DNA of 64,000 nt from Acetivibrio straminisolvens JCM 21531 (GCF_000521465.1 NZ_BAVR01000012.1:1-64000); one strand, 5' to 3'; shown: positions 34,918-45,115, counted from the first letter of the stretch. Numbers and translations are program-made. Notes: generated by a model from the sequence alone, not told the origin.

Positions 34918-36009
34918 CTAATAATATTCAGTAAGATTACAGATCTCTTCATATACCTGAGCTAGTATCTCTTTTTCGTATATTTTTTCAATATTTATTG
35001 TGTTAATAAGATTTTTAATAATAGACTCTTTGCTGTCTATAATGTATTTCATAGCTGCAAGCCTCATGGAATTAAATACGTTTACGGTATGATTATATCT
35101 ATCAATCAACTCTTCAAATTTATCATCTACCTTAAAATTTTTTGCAATATAAATCAACCTGTCTTTCATACCTTTTTTATGCTCAAATAGGGTGTGGAAT
35201 GGAACGTAAGATAATCTTGTATCATATTTGATTACATTATAGAGATATTCCGGCAAGTGTTCATAAATTTCCATGCCAAAAATGTTTTTCTCATCAAAAT
35301 AGATATCAAAATATTCTATTTCTTTATCTGCAGTCCTGTCAGGAAAATCTTTTTGTGCAGAGTTGATAGAAAAAATGTAATCATGAAGGCCGCGCAAGAA
35401 TTTCTTTATGTTAAATTTGAAGAACTGGCTGTTTTTTTCGCGAAATTTAAAAAGTCTTCCGTATAAATTGTCTTGGTTCCATATTTCTTCGCTTTCTGTA
35501 AGGGCTAAGCCATTTTCAAAGGCTTTTGCAAATGTTTGATAGGATATATTATAACTTGTGAAGTTATGGTTATTGTCAAATCCAATTACCGTGAGTTTTT
35601 CACTAAAATCGTCATAACCGTAAACCAAAATATCATGTACACGGTGAGAGTTAGACTTCATGTAATTAGGCTTAACATAATATTCATCCAAGAAAGTAAA
35701 AACATATTTATGATTATCTATCTTGTCTTTTATATATGTAATTATATCGATATTTGCTATGGATTTTCTAGGTATTTTAATGAATTCAAGCAGACTTTGA
35801 GCAGCAATCCATCCGCCATAAAAATCCAGCCATACTTCTTTATTGCTGTATCTGCTCCATTTATTGTCGTTGTAAAATATTTGCGTATAATTCTCGTAAA
35901 ACCATGGATAAAAGTTTTCATTCCCTAATATAATACACAAAAGGCAAGAATTGTACAAATAGTTGTTAATATTATTTTGCAATTCAATTTTCAACTGCTT
36001 TGACTTCAT
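34918..36009 (-). CDS. BtrH-like orphan protein (putative cysteine acyl-transferase/peptidase fold)
   Basis: 363 residues. The first 190 resemble the BtrH N-terminal domain (butirosin biosynthesis), an acyltransferase with a papain-like fold. A Cys near residue 22-25 (NSCLLCIILG), His in SHRVHDILVYGYDD and Asp in LTVIGFDNNHNF could form the triad. The C-terminal half is helical and rich in Tyr and Lys, not recognised. No peptide-synthetase, carrier or precursor gene is adjacent, so its substrate is unknown. Codon use is very AT-rich, like its neighbours, which together with the flanking repeats hints at acquired DNA. RBS AAGGAGG precedes ATG 36009. Confidence 0.5.
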   Translation of the reverse strand: MKSKQLKIELQNNINNYLYNSCLLCIILGNENFYPWFYENYTQIFYNDNKWSRYSNKEVWLDFYGGWIAAQSLLEFIKIPRKSIANIDIITYIKDKIDNHKYVFTFLDEYYVKPNYMKSNSHRVHDILVYGYDDFSEKLTVIGFDNNHNFTSYNISYQTFAKAFENGLALTESEEIWNQDNLYGRLFKFREKNSQFFKFNIKKFLRGLHDYIFSINSAQKDFPDRTADKEIEYFDIYFDEKNIFGMEIYEHLPEYLYNVIKYDTRLSYVPFHTLFEHKKGMKDRLIYIAKNFKVDDKFEELIDRYNHTVNVFNSMRLAAMKYIIDSKESIIKNLINTINIEKIYEKEILAQVYEEICNLTEYY

Positions 36010-36610
36010 TACCTAAAAATCCTCCTTTGAACAACATATAATCAACTTGTTAAGTGACCAATCTAACTTTGTACAGTTCTGTATCTCCTAGACACAATTA
36101 ATGCACCCAATATATTTCGAACTGCTATAGAACTGTTTTAAAAGAAGAACTTAGGAGATACATAGGATAATACTGTCTTTTTTGTGATTGGCATATAGCA
36201 ATCTTTTTTCTGAAAGAATTCAGCATAGATATTTGTAATTTAGTAAATTTAAGGACGCAACATTATAATACTTTATTTTTGATTTTATATCAAGTATTAA
36301 TTTAGTTTAGTTTTACCTGATAAAAGACTTCTGAAAAACCTTTCGAATATTGCGAGCTGAAATTGGGAATTTCGACTATCTACGCCCAATTATGCAAAAG
36401 TTGTAAAAAGGAGTATTGATATTTGATTATCCACATTGGAATTAATTTAAGATTTCATAAGTTTTTATATTTGAATTTGTATATAATGTAAATGTCAATA
36501 AAAATTTGGTTCTTTCCAGAGTTGGTTGAAATACAGGCATTTTATAATTTTAAATCATCTATTTTTTATAATAACATTTAATTATTCAACTAAGATTGAA
36601 AAGAGCCTAT
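36010..36610. other. Gene-free AT-rich region
   Basis: 600 bases upstream of the BtrH-like gene. No frame with an RBS on either strand, no long hairpin. It must hold the promoter of the minus-strand gene. I see nothing else in it. Confidence 0.5.
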
Positions 36611-36730
36611 TTTATGTTAATATATCGAATTCAATTCATCAATTAATTTGAAAGGGTTCTTTCACAAATAAATATATCTGGCTGTTGTGTCTTAAACCGT
36701 CATTAGATAAATTTATATTAACAATCTGGC
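36611..36730. repeat. Diverged ~110-base direct repeat, copy 2
   Basis: Same orientation as copy 1 at 34511-34630. Here its right end (ATTTATATTA-ACA) supplies the -35 of the promoter at 36718. The two copies bracket the BtrH-like gene. Confidence 0.7.
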
Positions 36731-36746
36731 ATTTTAATGCTATACT
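36718..36746 (+). promoter_or_regulatory. SigA promoter of the coiled-coil/VWA gene pair
   Basis: TTAACA (36718-36723), 17 bases, TATACT (36741-36746); the first gene starts at 36816. Confidence 0.65.
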
Positions 36747-36815
36747 AAATTTAGCAAAAATATAGAGGTGTTTGCTATAGTTGCATTAATTTAGCTTAGG
36801 AGTGTGTAAAATATA

Positions 36816-37556
36816 GTGAAAACAAAGAAGATATTAAAAATTGCAGCTTTAAATATTGGGATTGCATTGTTCAATGTAATACTTTTTTCTCCGGGTATAA
36901 TGAATATACGCCTAACTAACTCCGATGCGCTTAGTGTTGCTATCGGAGGTACTGCAATATTTTTGAGTTTGGCATTTTTTATTTACGGAAATTATACACT
37001 CTTATTTGAAAAAACACCTCAAATCAAGGTAAGCGATATAAAAAACTACCAGGAATGTATTGTTGTACTCAACCAATCGTATGGCAAGAAGACTTTTGAC
37101 GACAGTATTACTACAATGAAAGAACAGGTTGAGCGTTTCAATAAAAAGAAAGAAAAAATATTTAACATGCTCAGTCAAAAATTTAATGTTATTGACAAAG
37201 TTTATGAGAAGTTTAAAACAACTATATTTGATGTTGAATATGTTTTTTTATCCAACATTAAAAGTATTTTAAACAAAATAAGCGCTTTTGATGAGGAAGA
37301 CTATGAGAGACTCAGATATGATATTGCACAAAAAAAGTTTTCCGATGAGGTTATCGCCTCAAAAATGAATATATATAACGAATACATTAACTTTGTAAAA
37401 AACGCAATAGAAGATAATGAGGAGATAATTATAAAGCTCGATGCGCTTCTTCTTGAAATTTCAAAGCACGACTTACTTGAAGCGGGAGAAATTGATAATT
37501 TGAAGGAGATTAAGGAGATGGATGAACTCATAAAAAAATCAAAGTATTATATATAG
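36816..37556 (+). CDS. Membrane-anchored coiled-coil protein
   Basis: 246 residues with two N-terminal transmembrane helices (about 8-28 and 40-62) followed by a cytoplasmic helical domain rich in Lys/Glu (about 75-245), likely coiled coil (TMKEQVERFNKKKEKIFNML, NEEIIIKLDALLLEISKHDL). No enzyme motif. GTG 36816 is the start, after TTAGGAGTG. It is followed 54 bases later by the substrate-binding/VWA gene and probably works with it. Similar small membrane coiled-coil proteins accompany VWA and TelA-like proteins in Firmicutes; no telA is present here. Confidence 0.6.
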   Translation: MKTKKILKIAALNIGIALFNVILFSPGIMNIRLTNSDALSVAIGGTAIFLSLAFFIYGNYTLLFEKTPQIKVSDIKNYQECIVVLNQSYGKKTFDDSITTMKEQVERFNKKKEKIFNMLSQKFNVIDKVYEKFKTTIFDVEYVFLSNIKSILNKISAFDEEDYERLRYDIAQKKFSDEVIASKMNIYNEYINFVKNAIEDNEEIIIKLDALLLEISKHDLLEAGEIDNLKEIKEMDELIKKSKYYI

Positions 37557-37610
37557 TTGTTTGGTGGTTTGCTTTTAAAATAGACTTTAAGGAAAAGGGA
37601 GGCTATGCAA

Positions 37611-39305
37611 ATGTTGGAGAGCAATAAGAACTTAAAAACCATAGTAATTTTACTGGGGATAGCTCTAGTGGTATTTGGGCTTATTTATGGTGGAATTTCT
37701 TTGACACAAAACATTGGAAAAAGCCAGAAAGTAACCTCAATAGAAAGTGCCGAGAAAAAAATGGATAAGCTTTATAAAGATATAACAGTAAATATTATTG
37801 AGCCTAGGAAGGGGCAGGTAAACATAAATCCTCCGGATCTCAAAGAGACTTTACCTGATATTTCTAAGTACCCTCCCCAGGTGGTAGAAACCACAAGCAG
37901 CTTTATAGAAATTTTCTTCCACTGAAAAATCCGGGGAGAAAAAAGACGGATGGCTTGTTGATGTGGCAAGGGAGTTTAACAGAGCCAATATACAAGTAAA
38001 CGGTGAACCTGTTTCTGTAAGAATCAGGGGAATTGCATCCGGTTTGGCAACGGACTACATAATTTCCGGCAAATATCTTCCCGATGCCTTTACACCTTCT
38101 AATGAGCTTTGGGGAGAAATGATCAAGCAAGCGGCGTGGAAATATCCCTTGTGGAAAAGAGGCTTGCCGGCAATGTTGCAGGAGTACTTCTTTCAAAAGG
38201 AAAATACAATGAATTGGTTGAAAAATACGGCTCAATAAACTTGAAAAATATTACTGAGGCCGTTGCAGCAAATGAAATTGCAATGGGATATACAAATCCT
38301 TTTGCGAGCTCCACGGGAATGAACTTTCTTGTTTCAACATTAAGTACGTTTGACAGTAAAAACATATTGAGCGAAAAAGCCATTGAAGGTTTTGAAAAAT
38401 TCCAGACCAATATTCCTTTTGTGGCTTATACCACTTTACAAATGAGGGAATCTGCTCAGTCCGGTGTTCTTGACGGTTTTATACTGGAGTATCAGACTTA
38501 TGAGAATATTCCGGAGCTGAAAAAGGATTATGTTTTTACTCCTTTTGGTGTAAGACATGACAGTCCCATGTATGCTGTCGGAAATCTTAGCGCTGAGAAA
38601 AAAGAAATACTTGATAAATTCATCGAGTTCTGCAAAAATGCAAAGTCACAAGAGCTTGCAACGGACTACGGTTTTAACAGGCTTAATGAGTATTCTCCCG
38701 AAATAGCCGATATCGATGGCGAAACCGTAATAGAAGCTCAGAAGCTCTGGAAAGAAAAGAAGGACGTTAACAATGATATCGTAGCAGTATTTGTTGCCGA
38801 TGTATCGGGAAGTATGGCGGGCGAGCCTCTCAACAGATTGAAGCAGTCTCTTATAACCGGCTCGCAGTACATAAGTTCGGATGCTTCCATAGGGCTTGTA
38901 TCTTTTTCAACAGACGTAAACATAAATCTTCCTATCGGTAAATTTGATTTAAACCAGAGGTCTTTGTTTGTAGGTGCTGTTGAAAGCTTGAGTGCAAGCG
39001 GGAATACGGCAATGTTCGATGCAATAGTTGTGGCAACTAAAATGCTTAGGGAAGAAAAAGCCAAAAACCCCAATGCCAAGTTGATGTTGTTTGTGTTAAG
39101 TGACGGTGAGACAAATTATGGTCACTCGTTAAATGATATAAAAGGTATGATGCAATCTTTTGGAATTCCGATTTACACCATAGGGTATAACGCAAATATA
39201 AAGGCATTGGAGACTCTGTCTCAAATAAACGAAGCTGCAAGTATAAATGCGGATACAGAGGATGTTGTATATCAATTGGGAAGCTTGTTCAACGCCCAAA
39301 TGTAA
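37611..39305 (+). CDS. Substrate-binding domain plus VWA domain protein (two frameshifts as sequenced)
   Basis: About 565 residues after repair. One membrane helix at residues 9-30 anchors it outside. Residues about 95-370 form a periplasmic-binding-protein-like domain (WLVDVAREFNRANI, IASGLATDYIISGKYLPDAF). Residues about 380-565 are a von Willebrand A domain with intact MIDAS: DVSGSMAGEP, then Thr in SGNTAMFDAI, then Asp in LSDGETNYG. Frames break at 37912-37915 (six T read as four, or one extra A) and 38125-38126 (AAA read as AA). ATG 37611 is better spaced from GGGAGG than 37605. The ligand is unknown. Confidence 0.8.
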
Positions 39306-39315
39306 TTAGGGACTT

Positions 39316-39368
39316 AATCTCCTTCTTGGTACAAATCATAAATGACAAAACCAAGGAGGAGATTTTTA
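39316..39368 (+). terminator. Intrinsic terminator after the VWA gene
   Basis: AATCTCCTTCTTGGT pairs with ACCAAGGAGGAGATT across a 20-base loop, followed by TTTTA. Confidence 0.8.
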
Positions 39369-39432
39369 TGTAAGGCTGGGAGAATTCGAAAGTATCGGTA
39401 ATAGTTCAAGATAGAAGGCGGTGTTATGAACA

Positions 39433-40290
39433 ATGGATAATGGGAAGGAAAATTTGAAGAAGGAAATTTTGGAGATTTTACGTAAAAATCGCATAAATGA
39501 ACCGTGTATTAAATTAAATACCCATGGTATCGCAAATGAAATATATGCAACAGAAAACTATATTATAAGAATTCCTACGGACCATCCGGATGCAATTTCG
39601 GACGCTTTCACGGAGTCGGTAGCAGCACCTTTGGCAAAATCAAACGGAATAAAAACACCGGAATTGATATGTTTTGATGATTCTTATACCATATTAAATA
39701 AAACATATTCCATTTGGGAAAGGGTTTACGGTTTTACCCTTGGTGAAATGGAGAATTATCTCAACTATTATAATACATGGAGAAAAATAGGCTTTGAACT
39801 TGGGAAAATACATGTTAACATTAAACATTTTGAGGACCCGAAAGGCTGGCTTGACAACCCCGATAGGGACTATACCAAAGATATGATAATTCAAGGCCTG
39901 AATGATACCGGCAGCAAATCTTCGTATTTATTAAATCTGATTCAAAATAAATACAAAGATGAGGTTTTTACATACAAAAAGTGTTTTGTCCATGGAGATA
40001 CCAATCCATTTAACTTTTTGTGCACCGAAGACGACCGGTTATTGTCTGTGATTGACTGGGGCGATGCCGGCTTGGCAGACCCGGCAATAGATTTTTATAT
40101 GATTCCGATAGAGGTTCTTGATGTTGTTTTGGATGGTTATAGTGAAGTTGCAAAAGCCAATATCGATATGAATTTCATATATCGGATTATTATCGATAAA
40201 GTGTGGATAGGGGTTGAAGAAAGAAAAGACATATTCCTATTGGAGAAGAATATAATGGAGCTGGAAAGTAAACTTTTAAAAAGGGTCTAG
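39433..40290 (+). CDS. Aminoglycoside/choline phosphotransferase-family kinase
   Basis: 285 residues of the APH/choline-kinase fold. The Brenner motif FVHGDTNPFNFLC holds the catalytic Asp and Mg-binding Asn, and VIDWGDAGLADPAIDFY has the second metal-binding Asp. The N-lobe (NEIYATENYIIRIPT) has the ATP-contacting lysine replaced by Arg at RIP. It phosphorylates a small hydroxyl compound; antibiotic resistance is only one possibility. The RBS is weak (GGCGGTG). No operon partner. Confidence 0.75.
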   Translation: MDNGKENLKKEILEILRKNRINEPCIKLNTHGIANEIYATENYIIRIPTDHPDAISDAFTESVAAPLAKSNGIKTPELICFDDSYTILNKTYSIWERVYGFTLGEMENYLNYYNTWRKIGFELGKIHVNIKHFEDPKGWLDNPDRDYTKDMIIQGLNDTGSKSSYLLNLIQNKYKDEVFTYKKCFVHGDTNPFNFLCTEDDRLLSVIDWGDAGLADPAIDFYMIPIEVLDVVLDGYSEVAKANIDMNFIYRIIIDKVWIGVEERKDIFLLEKNIMELESKLLKRV

Positions 40291-40368
40291 TCTTTCACTT
40301 TTTATTGAAGGGGCAAATAAGTTATAATAGAATTTTCAGAATCAAGTTTTACAGTCCGTAGGGGACGA

Positions 40369-40965
40369 CTAGGCACAAGGGAAAAACCTGTTAACTACCT
40401 CTTTCACATCATCAAGCCACTTCTGCCGTTCTTCTAAAGTGCTAGTTACAATTACCCCATACATTTTTCTATAAAAATTATTTACGCCGCATAGTCCAAA
40501 AATGCAATTTTTCCATATAGTTTCGAGTGGATCGCCAAAAACCCTCATTTCTCTGTCATGGAAAGTATTTGATGTATTAAACACTATGGCAGCTTTTGCC
40601 TTCAGCAAGCCGATCGGAACCCCTTCACCGCTATCGTTTTCTTCAAATTTGTAAGCTACACCGGGACGTATTACCCTGTCAATCCATCCTTTTAAAATTG
40701 CCGGAGGCTGTCCCCACCAATTTGGATGTACAACTATTATTCCATCTGCATCTGCAACTTGCTCACAGTGTGTTTTTATTACACTATCAATTTCTCCGTC
40801 TCTTGGAATTTCTTCATACCTTATAACAGGATCAAAGCCCTCTTCATACAAGTCATGAAACACTACCTCATGCCCATTGCTTTTTAAAGCTTCAATAGCG
40901 GTGTGCGCAATTGCGTGATTAAAACTACCTTTATGTGGATGCCCCAAAATCACAAGAATTTTCAT
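40369..40965 (-). CDS. NAD(P)H-dependent quinone reductase, flavodoxin-like fold
   Basis: 198 residues, family of MdaB/KefF/NQO1. MKILVILGHPHKGSFNHAIA is the FAD/FMN phosphate loop; VVHPNWWGQPPAILKGWIDR is the flavin/substrate loop. Expected to carry out two-electron reduction of quinones or xenobiotics. RBS TTGGAGG precedes ATG 40965. Converges with the kinase gene. Confidence 0.88.
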   Translation of the reverse strand: MKILVILGHPHKGSFNHAIAHTAIEALKSNGHEVVFHDLYEEGFDPVIRYEEIPRDGEIDSVIKTHCEQVADADGIIVVHPNWWGQPPAILKGWIDRVIRPGVAYKFEENDSGEGVPIGLLKAKAAIVFNTSNTFHDREMRVFGDPLETIWKNCIFGLCGVNNFYRKMYGVIVTSTLEERQKWLDDVKEVVNRFFPCA

Positions 40966-41231
40966 GCCCTAATCCTCCAAATCTTGTTATAACCGAATAT
41001 TGTCAAACATATTGTATATAAATTACCTGCTAATGTCAATATGTGGTATCTACACTGTATATTTTTATAAAATAAATGTTTGAAATATTATAGAGTAAAA
41101 GCGGTACCCTTGTTTATTTTACTTTCTATAATAATTTGGTAAAGATAAATAGACTTGGTGAAGAGTATCAGCACACGAAACCCATTCAATGAATACAATA
41201 ATCTATAAATTATTCATTGAGGGGAGAAAAT

Positions 41232-42041
41232 ATGGGCTATTATCTTCGTGTGAATAATGTAAACCTATATGTTGAGGATTTAAATCCGGAATGCAAAAAG
41301 ACAATACTCTTTCTACACGGCTGGCCGGGTAATCACAACCTGTTTGAATACCAATTTGACAAGCTGCCCCAATTAGGGTATCGATGTATTGGGATCGATA
41401 CAAGGGGTTTTGGGAAGTCGGATAGGCCGTTTTGCGGATATGATTATAACACTCTATCCGATGATGTGAGGGGTGTAGTGGAAGCTTTAGGTTTGCGCGA
41501 TTTTACTTTGGCCGGGCATTCCACCGGCGGTGCAATAGCTGTAAGATATATGGGGCGTCATAAAGGATACGGGGTAAGTAAGCTGGTCCTTATCGCAGCT
41601 GCTGCACCAAGTTTAATCAAACGTCCCAATTTTCCGTATGGTATTGATGAAGAGACAGTATTACAGATAATTGAAGGTACATATAGTGACCGTCCTCAAA
41701 TGCTTAGGGATTTTGGCAGTAGATTTTTCTTTCAACATACATCCCAAGCATTTTCCGATTGGTTTTTCCAGTTGGGTTTGCAGGCAGCAGGATGGGCAAC
41801 GGCAGCGATTGCAAAGACCTGGATTAACGAAGTATTATTCGTCGATATGGAAGCTATTCATGTGCCTACTTTAATAATTCACGGTGTTCATGACAAAGTG
41901 GTTCCTTTCCAGTTGGGAGAGATACAACAAAGGATGATTCGAGACTCTAGGTTGGTACCGTTTGAATTATCCGGACATGGAGTTTTTTATGATCAGAGGG
42001 ACGAATTTAATGCTTTGTTTGCAAGGTTTGTAGAAAGTTAA
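41232..42041 (+). CDS. Alpha/beta hydrolase
   Basis: 269 residues with the full triad: nucleophile Ser in AGHSTGGAIA, Asp in IHGVHDKVVP and His in ELSGHGVFYD. The oxyanion HGWPGN motif is near residue 29. It resembles haloperoxidase/epoxide-hydrolase-like members; an Asp nucleophile (dehalogenase) is excluded by the Ser. ATG 41232 follows GAGGGGAG; upstream residues are not needed. Substrate unknown. Confidence 0.85.
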   Translation: MGYYLRVNNVNLYVEDLNPECKKTILFLHGWPGNHNLFEYQFDKLPQLGYRCIGIDTRGFGKSDRPFCGYDYNTLSDDVRGVVEALGLRDFTLAGHSTGGAIAVRYMGRHKGYGVSKLVLIAAAAPSLIKRPNFPYGIDEETVLQIIEGTYSDRPQMLRDFGSRFFFQHTSQAFSDWFFQLGLQAAGWATAAIAKTWINEVLFVDMEAIHVPTLIIHGVHDKVVPFQLGEIQQRMIRDSRLVPFELSGHGVFYDQRDEFNALFARFVES

Positions 42042-42100
42042 TTTTTTGAATATTTTACCTATAATTTAGACCTTTGTTATAGCTTTTTACTGGTTTAAAA

Positions 42101-42129
42101 TTGACACTAAAAAACGGAAAGGTTATAAT
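42101..42129 (+). promoter_or_regulatory. Consensus SigA promoter with long leader
   Basis: TTGACA (42101-42106), 17 bases, TATAAT (42124-42129). The next start codon is 217 bases downstream; the 42130-42345 leader holds no clear riboswitch or terminator. Confidence 0.75.
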
Positions 42130-42345
42130 AGGAAAAAGGAATAATTGGATTTTCCCCTTTTTGAGGTGTATTCAAGAAGTAGGGCAGATAAATCGTATTA
42201 GTACAATATGGTTATTAATAAAGATTATTCCACGGCAGTAACCTAAAATGGGATTGAAGTTTTTTAAGATGGTACACCTTTTATGACTTGCATAAAGCAA
42301 TGTAGATTTAAGGAAGCCTATTCTTGAATATCAAGGGGGATAAAC

Positions 42346-42846
42346 ATGATAGAGTTAAAAAACGGTAGCAAATTAAAAATGCTGTGGAAAGGTCTAGTTA
42401 TTGCCGGCAGTGACAAGATAATATGCCTTCCTATTGAACCAATGGTAATTGGACCTGATATTTTATACATTCCTGAAAATATAAATTACTTTAATGAAGA
42501 AATTGAATACTTGCAGAATGTAAAGTGGAATAGAGATATTGAGTATAAAAAAGTTGATTATACTCCAAAGATATATAGTAGCCTTAGCCAAATAATTGAT
42601 TATGGCACTATTGAATCAACAAAAGCTGCACAAGAATTCATGCTGTTGGATATGTTTGATCCGGATTTTGATTTGACAAAAGAACAAGTTCATGAGTTGT
42701 GGTGTGTTTTGGAAAAGAGATTTGCTGAAAGTGTTGAGGGAAAAGTGACGATTGCTTCCGGTGAGGTTGTAAAGGGCAGTGTATTTGAAAAGATTTCGCT
42801 TCCGGCATTGGTAAATAATAAAAAGGCATCTATTGTTTTTAAATGA
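42346..42846 (+). CDS. Hypothetical protein
   Basis: 166 residues, not recognised. Starts MIELKNGSKLKMLWKGLVIA, mixed beta then helical, no signal peptide, membrane segment or catalytic motif. The C-terminal VEGKVTIASGEVVKGSVFEK has a small beta pattern. RBS AAGGGGG precedes ATG. Its consensus promoter upstream and terminator downstream show that it is transcribed on its own. Confidence 0.6.
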   Translation: MIELKNGSKLKMLWKGLVIAGSDKIICLPIEPMVIGPDILYIPENINYFNEEIEYLQNVKWNRDIEYKKVDYTPKIYSSLSQIIDYGTIESTKAAQEFMLLDMFDPDFDLTKEQVHELWCVLEKRFAESVEGKVTIASGEVVKGSVFEKISLPALVNNKKASIVFK

Positions 42847-42895
42847 TAAGGCATTTGAATTTTCGATGGGCAGATGCTTAAATGCAATGGGATTC

Positions 42896-42948
42896 AAAAA
42901 AAGGGACTGTCTCAAAACAGGATAAATTTTTGGGGCAGAGCCCTTTTT
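42896..42948 (+). terminator. Intrinsic terminator
   Basis: AAAAAGGG (42898-42905) pairs with CCCTTTTT (42941-42948), with an inner CTG/CAG extension. Confidence 0.7.
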
Positions 42949-42977
42949 CAATCTAAATCTAAGTAGGCTGAAGAACA

Positions 42978-43032
42978 TAAAAAATTGTCAATTTATTCGA
43001 AGTTATAGATAGAATCCGAATAAATTGACAAT
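42978..43032 (-). terminator. Intrinsic terminator of the dockerin subtilase
   Basis: ATTGTCAATTTATTCG (42984-42999) is perfectly inverted at 43017-43032. On the minus strand the stem is followed by TTTTTTAT, about 40 bases past the stop codon of the protease. Confidence 0.8.
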
Positions 43033-43074
43033 AATTATGTTATTTCTATCAAAGTTTTTTAGCTGAGATATGTA

Positions 43075-44893
43075 TTATTGATTTCCGACAGGTAGATGAG
43101 TAATTCTTCCTGTGATATATTTTTCTAAAAGGGTTATATCGGTTTGGTCTATAATATTATTTCCGTCAGCATCTGCAGCAAACAGACTAGCATCCGGTAT
43201 TTGCCCGGTACCGTTAATATGGTTGCATATCAGTATATAATCATTCTCGTCTACTATTCCGTTATTGTCAATGTCGCCATACGTATATATGCGACTATTA
43301 CCGATATCTGATGTGACGCCCTTACCTAATAGATACCCTCTAAATATACCAATGTCGAGGGAATTTACATATCCATCCCCATTTAAATCAGCGGCAGCTA
43401 ATTGCTCAAATGTCAGGTTTGACCTAAGTAAATATGATCTAAGATTCGCGAAATCAAGGGAGTTTATATCTCCATCTCCGTTTAAATCTCCAATTTTGAC
43501 AGAAGTTCTAATCTTTCTCATGGCTTTTGCAACGTTTAGCCTTCCGCTTGTAGCAACTTTACCCTGTAAGCTCGGTAGATAATCCACACTGGACAAAATC
43601 AGATCTTTTAATTGTTGTGTGGTTAAAGACGGATTTGAAGATAACAACAGAGCAGCTGCTCCTGCCACATGCGGTGCAGACATGGATGTACCTGTTTTTA
43701 TGCCGTAAGGTCCGTCTTGTCCTGCGAGATGTGTTGGAATAGTACTACGAATATCTGTCCCGGGGGCAGCAAGGTCAACCGAAACAACCCCATAATTTGA
43801 AGATTGATATAGTTTATCATCGTTATCGGTATTTGCAACAGTAATAATATTTTCAGCAGTACAGCTTGCAGGATAAGTAAAATCCTCTGGTATCTCTATA
43901 TTGTGGGAGGCATTTCCGGCAGCTACTACGAATAGCAAGTCTGCATTGCTTATCGCATCATTTAGAGCCTGAGAATCAAAAAACCTATCTCCTATGTGCA
44001 TTTTATGTACTCCCAAACTAACGCTTACAATTTTAATATCCATTGCATCGGCATAATTAATTGCCTTAATCATAGTAGAAACCCAATTGTCCATATCTTT
44101 AGATTTATTTCCGCTATGATGCTTAAGTGAGGCAATCTTTACATTAGGTCCAAACCCTGCAATTATTCCCGCACAATGTGTGCCATGGTCTCCTATGTCC
44201 ATAGGATCAGGGTCGTCAGCACCGAAATCATACCCATAAATATCATCCGGATACCCGTTTCCATCGTCATCTTCTCCCGGAAGTCCATTAGCTTCGGCTG
44301 TGTTCACCCACATATGATTTATCAAATCAGGATGATTATAATCAATTCCTGTATCTATAACTCCCACAACTACATCCTGATTGCCGGCACATAGTCCCAT
44401 TGCTTCTAATGCACTAATTATTTCCATAGGATTTTTTGTTTTTTCTTTGTTATTACTTTCTTCACTTGCAGTTTCTATCAGAAAGTCGGGTTCAGCATAT
44501 GCAATATTAGGTTCATTATTTAACTTTTCAATCGCCTTTAGCACTCCATCTTTAGTTTTGTCCTTTAGATGGAACAAGTAAATTTTTTTCTTTTTTCTTT
44601 TTTTCAGTGCTGTTATCATTTGCTTTTGCAGGCTTTTGGGCTTTTGTCAAATCTTCGAACGATTCAACTCCCAAATCTTGCAGCTTATCACTTATAATAC
44701 TTATATCATATCCCTCTTTAAATACAGCAATTACCCTTCCTTCTCCGAAAGAATAATCTGAATTGACATAATTGCTTTTTAGCCCTAAATCAACTGAATT
44801 ACTATTTGCCAATGCAAACTGACTTCCTGCAAATGTTCCTACAATTACTGTTGTTAAAGCCAGAAACTTTGCTATGTGCTTTTTGAAACTCAT
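43075..44893 (-). CDS. Subtilisin-like (S8) protease with two dockerin-type modules (frameshifted as sequenced)
   Basis: About 605 residues. Signal peptide 1-29, an I9-like propeptide (RVIAVFKEGYDISIISDKL), then the S8 domain with Asp in VGVIDTGIDYNHPDL, His in DHGTHCAGIIAG and Ser in GTSMSAPHVAGAAALL. The C-terminus has a type I dockerin (DLNGDGDINSLDFANL and DLNGDGYVNSLDIGIF) and a second, more divergent dockerin-like pair (DIDNNGIVDENDY and DADGNNIIDQTDI). The dockerin should plug it into a cellulosome scaffoldin. The frame breaks in the A-rich tract at 44583-44604 (net gain of one or loss of two). I recall a dockerin-bearing S8 protease in A. thermocellus. Confidence 0.88.
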
Positions 44894-45115
44894 AAAAATA
44901 CCTCCTTCTTGACAATTTGAATATTGTTCTGAAAAAGTTTAGCGTACGCATTATGTAACCTAAACTTACATTATAAATACTATTATAAAGAATTCTTGGA
45001 AAAAATGAATGCAAAAGAATTGAAAAAAGTTGAAATTTTCATGAAAACAAGGACATAGAAAAAGGGGATGCCTCCTTTTCCTATGCCCCAATTTAAAGTC
45101 AAGCTGGAGTGTTAT

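Noticed and set aside
44583-44604. Programmed ribosomal frameshift in the subtilase A-rich tract as primary explanation
   Set aside because: Many other genes in the window are broken at homopolymers, so sequencing error is the simpler explanation; the alternative is kept only as a possibility.
45062-45090. Terminator for the FtsX permease gene (minus strand)
   Set aside because: Only GGGG/CCCC pair well before the T run; the rest of the stem mismatches.
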